Assembly: GCF_011764425.1 (NCBI RefSeq)
Contig: NZ_BLPF01000002.1
Coordinates: forward strand, 2,577,587-2,641,586
Source: Phytohabitans houttuyneae
GTDB lineage: Bacteria; Actinomycetota; Actinomycetes; Mycobacteriales; Micromonosporaceae
Direction: 5' to 3'
DNA length: 64,000 nt
How positions within the stretch are numbered: the stretch's first letter is position 1; each line of letters opens with the position of its first letter. The translations under genes were made by a program, and so were the position numbers. The notes beneath the pieces were generated by a model. The model was not told the origin of the DNA. It saw nothing but the letters and a program-made list of their open reading frames with translations, and ran no database searches. This document shows positions 58,630 to 64,000 of this stretch, piece after piece.

Positions 58630-59157
58630 ATGGAGGCGCCGGACCGGAAGGGCCACGTGGTCACCCACGACCGTGCCGCCGCACTCAGCCTCCAGCTCAC
58701 CCTCACCCACCAGGCTCTTCGCGAGCGTCTCCAGCTGCTGCGCGATCGGCTGGCGTCCGGCGGCCCGGCCACCGCGCGGGACGGTGCCGACCTGCGCGCA
58801 CACTGCACCGCGTTCTGTGCGGCACTGGACCGGCACCACACCGGCGAGGACGGCGGGCTGTTTCCGGCGCTGCGCCGAGAGTTTCCGGAACTCGCGCCGA
58901 CCGTCGACAAGCTCGCCGAGGACCACTGGCTGATCGCCGGCATCCTGCGCCGGGTGGCCGAGCTGACCGCGCGCGACGCCGACCCGGCCACGATGGTGGG
59001 GGAGCTGGACGGGCTGGCGGCCATCATGGACTCGCACTTCGCCTTCGAGGAGCGGCGGATCAGCGCCGCGCTCGACGCGCTGAAGGCGCCCTCCGGGGAG
59101 CACGACTGGATCGACCCCGACCTGCCCGGCGGCCGGAAAAAGACGTCCGCAACGTGA
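58630..59157 (+). CDS. Hemerythrin HHE-domain protein
   Basis: A 175-residue helical protein with HHE iron ligands: LTHQALRERL, RAHCTAFCAALDRHHTGEDG, LAEDHWLIAGIL and MDSHFAFEERRI. These supply the histidines and glutamates of a di-iron site. Such proteins bind oxygen or nitric oxide or sense redox state. It follows the IclR gene on the same strand and may be in one operon with it. Confidence 0.88.
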   Translation: MEAPDRKGHVVTHDRAAALSLQLTLTHQALRERLQLLRDRLASGGPATARDGADLRAHCTAFCAALDRHHTGEDGGLFPALRREFPELAPTVDKLAEDHWLIAGILRRVAELTARDADPATMVGELDGLAAIMDSHFAFEERRISAALDALKAPSGEHDWIDPDLPGGRKKTSAT

Positions 59158-59575
59158 GAAGGTGTCGGATATTTGTCGGGCGGTCGGCGGGGAACGCCGG
59201 TACATTCGGTGGCGGCGGGAAGCCGACCGAGGTCGTGGGGAGACCGTGGGGGATCTGAACGCAGCCTGCTCCTGGTGAGCGCGCCTGGTGCCGGGCCGGG
59301 GCTTGTGACGCCCAACGGCGGTGCCGCCTCCCTGGCGTGGCCACCAGCGGCCGGTTCCGCGTCCTCACGGAGCTTCCCTTTGGTGGTCGGGGCGCCCCGC
59401 ACGGCACTGGGAACCGTGCTGGACGCCCCGACCACGCCTCGCCGTCCAAAGTCGAGAGCCACGGGCTGGAAGCCCGCGAGATCGGCGCCGCACTGTGCCC
59501 ACAGGTAAGTTCGTGATCGGGTTGCCCTTCCCATCCGTGTTTACCGGTGGACACATCTGCGAGGAGGCTCGATCA
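59158..59575. other. 418-bp intergenic region with a long hairpin
   Basis: No convincing gene. A plus-strand frame covers 59173-59508 but its composition and lack of any recognisable motif argue against it. The main feature is a 53-base imperfect palindrome at 59383-59435. The 3' part contains the ribosome site of the RibD-like gene (GAGGAGG near 59561). Confidence 0.55.
59383..59435. terminator. 53-base hairpin
   Basis: GTGGTCGGGGCG at 59383-59394 is the exact reverse complement of CGCCCCGACCAC at 59424-59435. Inside it, GCACGG (59399-59404) pairs with CCGTGC (59414-59419), giving a two-step stem. It lies 226 bases after the hemerythrin gene and 141 bases before the next start. A terminator is most likely; a riboregulator or repeat element is possible. 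Confidence 0.5.
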
Positions 59576-60295
59576 GTGGGCGAGCGGCCGTACATCCTGC
59601 TCAGCTGCGGCATGTCCATCGACGGCTATCTGGACAACGCGGGCGGGAAGCGGCTGCTGCTCTCCAACGACGCCGACTTCGACCGCGTCGACGACGTACG
59701 GGCCAGCTGCGACGCCATCATGGTCGGCGCGGGCACCGTGCGACTGGACAACCCACGGCTGCTGGTCCGATCGGCCGAACGCCGTTCGGAGCGGGTCGCG
59801 CGCGGCCTGCCTCCCACGCCGCTCAAGGTGACGGTGACCGGGCGCGGCGAGCTGGACCCCTCCGCCGCCTTCTTCAGCGCCGGCGACGTGGACAAGCTCG
59901 TCTACTGCGCGAGCGAGGCGGTCGACGGCACCCGCGGCCGGCTCGGCGACGCGGCGACCGTGGTGGACGCCGGTGACCCCGTCGACCTCTGCCGCGTGCT
60001 GGCCGACCTGCACGAGCGCGGCGTGGGCCGGCTGATGGTCGAGGGCGGCGGGCGCGTGCACACGCAGTTCCTCACCGCCGGGCTCGTCGACGAGCTGCAC
60101 CTCGTGGTCGCGCCGTTCTTCGTGGGCGACTCGCGGGCGCCGCGGTTCGTCGGCGACGGCGCCTTCCCGTGGGGGCCGGACCGGCGGGCGCGGCTCGCGG
60201 AGGTACGCCAGATCGGCGACGTGGTGCTGCTCCGCTACGGGCTGTCCGACCGGTTCGACGAGAGCGCCGGATGCGGCCGGTGCGAGGAGGGCTGA
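59576..60295 (+). CDS. RibD C-terminal / dihydrofolate-reductase-like reductase
   Basis: A 239-residue protein from GTG 59576 with GAGGAGG eight bases upstream. Motifs of the RibD reductase domain are clear: SCGMSIDGYLDN, CDAIMVGAGTVRLDNPRL and GRLMVEGGGRVHTQFL. It lacks the N-terminal deaminase of RibD, so it is a stand-alone reductase, using NADPH on a pterin- or flavin-precursor-like substrate. It is followed by a sulfotransferase gene after 4 bases, so the two are cotranscribed. Confidence 0.9.
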   Translation: MGERPYILLSCGMSIDGYLDNAGGKRLLLSNDADFDRVDDVRASCDAIMVGAGTVRLDNPRLLVRSAERRSERVARGLPPTPLKVTVTGRGELDPSAAFFSAGDVDKLVYCASEAVDGTRGRLGDAATVVDAGDPVDLCRVLADLHERGVGRLMVEGGGRVHTQFLTAGLVDELHLVVAPFFVGDSRAPRFVGDGAFPWGPDRRARLAEVRQIGDVVLLRYGLSDRFDESAGCGRCEEG

Positions 60296-60299
60296 CGCA

Positions 60300-61004
60300 G
60301 TGGTGACCCGGGTGGCCATGTGGTCCGGACCGCGCAACGTCTCGACCGCGCTGATGCGCAGCTTCGGCTCCCGGGCCGACACGCTCGTCGTCGACGAGCC
60401 GCTGTACGCGTACTACCTCGACACCACGGGCCTGGACCATCCCGACCGCGCCGGCGTCCTGGACTCCCAGCCGCGGCGGTGGCAGGACGTCGCGGACGAC
60501 CTGACCGGCCCGGTGCCGCCGGGCGTCGCCGTCCACTACCAGAAGCACATGGCCCACCACCTGCTGCCCGACGTGGGGCGCGACTGGCTGGCGGGGCTCA
60601 CGCACGCGTTCCTGATCCGCGACCCCGCCCACGTCGTCGCCTCCTACGCGAAGGTGCGCGGCGCCCCGACCCTGGCCGACCTGGGGTACGCGCAGCAGGT
60701 GGAGATCTTCCGGGCGCGCGGCGGCCCGGTGGTGGACGCGGCCGACCTGCTGCGCGACCCGGGCGGCGTGCTGGAGCGGCTGTGCGCGGCACTCGGCATC
60801 GGCTACGACCCGGCGATGCTCCGCTGGGCGCCCGGACCCCGGCAGACCGACGGCGTGTGGGCGCCGCACTGGTACTCCGGGGTCGAGGCGTCCACCGGGT
60901 TCGGGCCGTACACCCCGCCCTCGGCACCGGTGCCGGAGCGGCTGGCGCCGCTCGTGGAGGCGGCCCGGCCGTACTACGACGAGCTGCACGCCCACCGCGT
61001 CTGA
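60300..61004 (+). CDS. Sulfotransferase-like P-loop protein
   Basis: A 234-residue protein beginning MVTRVAMWSGPRNVSTALMR, in which WSGPRNVST is the PAPS-binding loop form of the small sulfotransferase group. FLIRDPAHVVASYAKV is the 3'-phosphate-binding segment. The start is GTG with GAGGAGG upstream. It would sulfate an unknown acceptor or act as a related P-loop enzyme. It is convergent with the aminotransferase gene, 3 bases between stops. Confidence 0.85.
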   Translation: MVTRVAMWSGPRNVSTALMRSFGSRADTLVVDEPLYAYYLDTTGLDHPDRAGVLDSQPRRWQDVADDLTGPVPPGVAVHYQKHMAHHLLPDVGRDWLAGLTHAFLIRDPAHVVASYAKVRGAPTLADLGYAQQVEIFRARGGPVVDAADLLRDPGGVLERLCAALGIGYDPAMLRWAPGPRQTDGVWAPHWYSGVEASTGFGPYTPPSAPVPERLAPLVEAARPYYDELHAHRV

Positions 61005-61007
61005 CGC

Positions 61008-61907
61008 TCACACCACCGGCGTGCCGTTCGCGCGCGCGTGGGTGACGTAGAGGTCCGCCACGCGCCGCGTCACCGGGCCGACCTCGCCGGTGCCGATCGT
61101 GCGGCCGTCGATCTGGGTCACGCCCGCGATCTCGCCCATCGTGCCGGTGCAGAAGACCTCGTCGGCCGTGTACATCTCGGTGAGGCTCAGGTCGCGCACC
61201 GTGGCCGGGATGCCCGCGGGCCCGGCGAGCCGCAGCACCGTGGCGCGGGTGATCCCTTCCGGGCAGGCCACCGCGTGCGGCGTCGACAACGCTCCATCGT
61301 GGACGGCGAAGAGGTGGGTGGCGTTCGTCTCGGCGACGAAGCCGCGGCCGTCGAGCATCAGCGCGTCGTCGGCGCCGGCGAGCGTGGCCTCCATCTTCGC
61401 GAGGATGGAGTTGAGCAGGTTGTTGTGATGGATCTTTGGGTCCAGCACGTCCGGGCCGGGGCGGCGCACGCTCGACGTGGCGAGCCGCAGGCCGCTCGTG
61501 TCGTACACCGGCGGCTTGTGCTCGGCCAGCACGATCAGCGTGCAGCCGCTCTGGTTGAGGCGGGGATCCATGCCGCTGGTCACCTTCACACCGCGGGTGA
61601 GCGTCAGTCTGATGTGGACACCGTCGCGCATGTCGTTGGCCCGCAACGTCTCGGCGACCGCCGCGGTCACCTCCTCGGGCGTGGGGATGCCCGCGAAGCC
61701 GAGCGCGGTCGCCGACCGCCGCAGCCGGTCCAGGTGGGCGTCGAGCCCAAAAATCCGTCCCTCGTACAGCCGGAGCCCTTCCCACACCGCGTCACCGCCC
61801 TGCACCACGGAGTCGAAGGGTGAGATGCCCGGCTCGTCGCGGTGGCGGAGCGCGCCGTTGACCCAGTACCGGATGCCGGCGTTTCGCTCGTCGTAGCGCT
61901 GCAACAT
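61008..61907 (-). CDS. Class IV aminotransferase (branched-chain/D-amino acid type)
   Basis: A 299-residue PLP enzyme of fold type IV from ATG 61907 (MLQRYDERN). It has GDAVWEGLRLYEGRIFGLDAH at the N-terminus, the PLP lysine in LDPKIHHNNLLNSILAK, the glutamate in GFVAETNATHLFAV and EVFCTGTMGEIAGV. The type is that of branched-chain or related aminotransferases. Its stop lies 3 bases from that of the sulfotransferase gene, so the two units face each other. Confidence 0.9.
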   Translation of the reverse strand: MLQRYDERNAGIRYWVNGALRHRDEPGISPFDSVVQGGDAVWEGLRLYEGRIFGLDAHLDRLRRSATALGFAGIPTPEEVTAAVAETLRANDMRDGVHIRLTLTRGVKVTSGMDPRLNQSGCTLIVLAEHKPPVYDTSGLRLATSSVRRPGPDVLDPKIHHNNLLNSILAKMEATLAGADDALMLDGRGFVAETNATHLFAVHDGALSTPHAVACPEGITRATVLRLAGPAGIPATVRDLSLTEMYTADEVFCTGTMGEIAGVTQIDGRTIGTGEVGPVTRRVADLYVTHARANGTPVV

Positions 61908-62055
61908 GATCCGAACGCTAGCGGGCGGTCGAGGCCGCGGATGCAAGGGCGTCCCGCGAGCCTTCCGCGTTACACCCCGCGCGACATCTTCGCACCACCC
62001 GCGAAACCGGAGATCCGCCGAGGTTTGGCCTGGTGTAGCCCCATATCGATGGCAC

Positions 62056-62068
62056 TACGGTGTCCCGC
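62056..62068 (+). promoter_or_regulatory. Leaderless promoter -10 box
   Basis: TACGGT at 62056-62061 ends seven bases before the ATG at 62069 and no Shine-Dalgarno is present, the standard arrangement for a leaderless actinobacterial message. No clear -35 was found. Confidence 0.4.
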
Positions 62069-62782
62069 ATGCGACACGTCTGGACCTTGATCGCCGCCGT
62101 CGTCATCGCCCCGCTCAGCTGGGTGCTCCTCGCGTACGGCCAGGACCGCTCGGTCCAGGCCTTCCTGAACGAGGAGGCCGCGGGCGCCTTCCGCGACGGC
62201 GACTTCGTCCGTCCCGCGCTGTGCCTGGGCGCCGCCGGCCTGCTGCTGGGACTGCTGGGCACCCTCCGCTTCTCCCCGGCCGGCGCGGTGCTCACCGGGC
62301 TCGCGTACACCGGCGGCTACCTCGCGATGCTCGCCAGCCCGGACGCCGTCCTCGGCCTGGTGCCGGGCCGGATCTCCCTGGCCGGCCGCGAGGCGGACCT
62401 GGAGACGCCGCTGCGCACCGGCTCCGCGATGGTGCTCGGCGCCGCGCTGCTGGTGGCGGTCGTCAGCGCCAGCCGGTGGCGCCGCCCGGCGGCGGCCGCC
62501 GCGGACGAGACCGCCGACAGCGGCCCGCCGCTGGCACGAAGCGACGACCGGCCGCTCGGCGTGGACGGGCTCGGCCTGACCTCGACCTCCGGCGACCTGT
62601 TCGGCCGCATGCCGGCCCACGACGACCCCGTCGAGGCCGAGTGGACCCGGGTGCCGGTCACCCACGGCCGCGGCAACCAGCGCCCGGACGGCCCGGCGAA
62701 CGCGGCGCAGCGGGCCGGCCACTGGCAGGACGTGTCCCGCGAGGTCGCGCCCGAGTCCCGGCGGTGGCCAACTATGCGTTGA
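62069..62782 (+). CDS. Hypothetical membrane protein
   Basis: A 237-residue protein with four hydrophobic segments: residues 6-23 (VWTLIAAVVIAPLSWVLLAY), about 50-70 (LCLGAAGLLLGLLGTL), about 75-95 and about 125-145 (GSAMVLGAALLVAVVSA). A ~90-residue soluble proline- and acid-rich C-terminal tail follows. No known domain was recognised. It is divergent from the aminotransferase gene and followed by the right-hand repeat region. Confidence 0.7.
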   Translation: MRHVWTLIAAVVIAPLSWVLLAYGQDRSVQAFLNEEAAGAFRDGDFVRPALCLGAAGLLLGLLGTLRFSPAGAVLTGLAYTGGYLAMLASPDAVLGLVPGRISLAGREADLETPLRTGSAMVLGAALLVAVVSASRWRRPAAAAADETADSGPPLARSDDRPLGVDGLGLTSTSGDLFGRMPAHDDPVEAEWTRVPVTHGRGNQRPDGPANAAQRAGHWQDVSREVAPESRRWPTMR

Positions 62783-63030
62783 CCGAGGGGAGCCGGAGGG
62801 CCGGCGCCGCCGTCACGGCGCCGGCCCTTGGCACGCCCCAGCCCGCCACCTCACCCTCCGCGGTAACCCCCTCCAGATCGTGGTACGGATCGGCCCTCAT
62901 AGGGGCACACGATCTGACCTCGGCGCCGCCATCCGGTTGGCGCCGACCTCAGATCCCAGCCTGATCCGAAGGCTCGCAGAGACCTTGGCGGTCAGGGTGG
63001 GCCTTCTGGAAGTTCAGTCCGAACGAGATG

Positions 63031-63095
63031 TGAGCTGCCGCGATGTCCGTGGTGGTCCGGACCGTTGCTCCCGCGGCCTTACCCTCCGCTGTCGC
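63031..63095 (+). repeat. Intergenic repeat module A, copy A6
   Basis: Plus-oriented copy: GAACGAGATGTGAGCTGCCG, CGATGTCCGTGGTGGTCCGG, ACCGTTGCTCCCGCGGCC, TTACCCTCCGCTGTCGCC. The first 20 bases match the start of the 11258 palindrome, so this copy preserves the longer left end of the element. Confidence 0.8.
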
Positions 63096-63373
63096 CAGGC
63101 TCAACCCCAAGGAGCTGCTACTGATCGACAGTCACGCACCGCGCGGCGCCGAGTCCGCCCACGATGCGGCGCCGCAATCGAGATCTTGGTGAGTTGGTGC
63201 GTCTCGAATTCGGACTTGGGGTTGCTTGTCGTGCGACAGCTTCCGGCGTCCTCCAACTGACGGTGCCCGCACCACAGTGGCCGGCTTCACGGGTAAGGCG
63301 TTGACTAGGCAAGATGCAAGATCATTGAGGGGGGAGTGCGCGAGTCCGCCCGCAGTTCGGCATCGTCGTCGCG

Positions 63374-63510
63374 GTGTGTGACTGTAGATCAGGTGCAGGC
63401 GGTGTGAGCTTCGAAATCTTGGTTAGTTGGCGCGTTATTTCGGCGCCAACTTGCCAAGATCTGCCGGAGCGGGCTCCTGCGTTGGGCTGGGCGACCGCGG
63501 AGAGTGAGGC
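63374..63510 (-). repeat. Module B (copy B2) with decayed start of module A
   Basis: Inverted counterpart of B1 with hairpin at 63414-63462 (AAATCTTGG ... CCAAGATCT) and flank GCCGGAGCGGGCTCCTG. It runs through GGCTGGGCGACCGCGGAGAG into a module A that breaks off after GTGAGGC. The paired stem changes relative to B1 are partly compensatory in the middle (GGTTAGTTGGCG / CGCCAACTTGCC). Confidence 0.75.
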
Positions 63511-63607
63511 GGCACCACGCGGGCGCGACAGCAGCTCACCTCCAACTCGGGGTCGGACTTCCAAGAAGGCTCACCCTGACCGAGACAGGACTCCAGACGA
63601 CGGAAGT

Positions 63608-63760
63608 CCGAAAGTCGAGGACGCCAACTCTCCACGATCTGCGGGAGCGGGGTGGCTGAACCGGACGCGGAGGGTGAGGCCGCGGGAGCAACGGTCCGGA
63701 CCACGACGCTGGTCGCGGTAGCTCGCGTCTGGTTCGGGTTGGATCCGAAAGGTCTCCACC
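63608..63760 (-). repeat. Composite repeat: partial module B and module A (copy A7)
   Basis: GTCGAGGACGCCAACTCTCC and ACGATCTGCGGGAGCGGGG are a degenerate half of module B. GGCTGAACCGGACGCGGAGG leads into a full inverted module A to GTCGCGGTAGC, then GGTTCGGGTTGGATCCGAAA and a GGTCTCC end that recalls the ends beside A1 and A5. Confidence 0.75.
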
Positions 63761-63808
63761 GGAGTGACAGGCGGCGCCAGCCAAAGGTGGTGGCCGCCGC
63801 GCGAGCGC

Positions 63809-64000
63809 TCAGGCGGCGACGGAGACCGCGACGCGGTGCGGGAGCGGCTCGGCGACCGGCGGCTCCTCGCGTGCCGGGGGCGCCGGGCGCAGCCACCGCA
63901 CCAGCAGGACCGCGGCGCCGGGGAGGCTGGCGGCGAAGGCGAGCACCCCGTACACGACGGCGACCGTCAGGCCCAGGCTCGCGCTCAGGCCGCGGCGCCG
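63809..64000 (-). CDS. C-terminal part of a membrane protein (cut by the window edge)
   Basis: The last 63 codons of a minus-strand gene entering from the right. It has one clear transmembrane helix (GLTVAVVYGVLAFAASLPGA, then AVLLVRWLRP) and a soluble proline-rich tail ending SVAA. The pattern resembles the last helix of UPF0104/YbhN-type (lysylphosphatidylglycerol-synthase-like) membrane proteins, but only this end is visible, so the family is tentative. Confidence 0.55.
   Translation of the reverse strand, partial: RRRGLSASLGLTVAVVYGVLAFAASLPGAAVLLVRWLRPAPPAREEPPVAEPLPHRVAVSVAA

Larger units (their letters stand above)
62783..63808. other. 1-kb intergenic region packed with repeat A and B copies
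   Basis: No gene is supported. In order: an AGACCTTGGCGGTCAGGG segment (62981-62998), repeat A (A6, plus) at 63031-63095, partial module B at 63165-63205, module B (minus) at 63374-63478, the start of a module A (63479-63510, decayed), another partial B at 63608-63655 and repeat A (A7, minus) at 63664-63760. It lies between the 3' end of a plus-strand gene and the 3' end of a minus-strand gene. Confidence 0.7.

Noticed and set aside
59173..59508. A 111-codon plus-strand frame before the RibD-like gene
   Set aside because: It spans a long hairpin, has no start with a ribosome site and no protein motif.

Overview
The window is very GC-rich DNA with strong G/C third-position bias, GTG/TTG starts, several probable leaderless promoters and many secreted carbohydrate-active enzymes. 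This fits a filamentous actinobacterium, most likely Micromonosporaceae (inferred from gene content; no 16S or marker gene is present). No tRNA, rRNA, CRISPR array, replication origin or transposase was seen.

Layout. 0.6-5.7 kb: a minus-strand sugar ABC operon (lipoprotein binding protein, two permeases) ending in a secreted zinc-protease-like protein with a carbohydrate-binding-like tail. 6.2-11.2 kb: a tyrosine phosphatase, a secreted GH5-CBM2 enzyme, a streptogramin-lyase-like fragment and a secreted GH15 glucoamylase. 11.3-24.2 kb: two separate YCII/ECF42 sigma cassettes (the second with a VOC protein) enclosing a fibronectin-type secreted protein, a P-loop kinase, a hydrolase, an AbiEii-like gene pair and a four-gene RHH regulator / DUF4097 / DrrA / DrrB operon. 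24.5-31 kb: a large secreted PA14 / beta-propeller / DUF1080 protein, an unknown protein, a flavin monooxygenase and a nitroreductase. 31-38.5 kb: a YbdK-type ligase with an M20 peptidase, an ADC-like protein, a DUF4287-like protein, an SDR remnant beside an ECF41 sigma factor, and a divergent TetR/SDR pair with tandem operators. 38.5-53.8 kb: a GH15 enzyme, an orphan RbsA-type ATPase and a DeoR regulator face a YtfQRT-YjfF-like pentose/galactofuranose transporter followed by a GH127-ricin enzyme and a GH2-CBM42 enzyme. This reads as an arabinan or arabinoside uptake and degradation locus. 52.9-57.1 kb: an SMP-30 hydrolase coupled to a drug-resistance UvrA paralogue, divergent from a double-MerR (TioE-like) regulator. 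57-62.8 kb: a flavin reductase, IclR, hemerythrin, RibD-like reductase, sulfotransferase, class IV aminotransferase and a membrane protein. The right edge cuts a membrane protein.

Two window-wide patterns stand out. First, a modular intergenic repeat family (module A, about 65-75 bp; module B, a 49-bp hairpin with conserved flanks) recurs at 0.3-0.6, 6.0, 11.3, 17.3-17.8 and 63.0-63.8 kb, and one copy has become a 93-bp near-perfect palindrome between convergent genes. Second, seven otherwise well-conserved genes are broken by nine apparent single-base losses, mostly in runs of four G or C, and seven of the nine lie between 46.0 and 55.5 kb. This suggests homopolymer errors in the assembly, though real decay of that locus cannot be excluded.

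The best regulatory signals are three 10-bp palindromes spaced exactly 11 bp apart over the leaderless promoter of the RHH gene (22097-22128), and two identical 14-bp palindromes over the SDR promoter beside the TetR gene (37744-37783).
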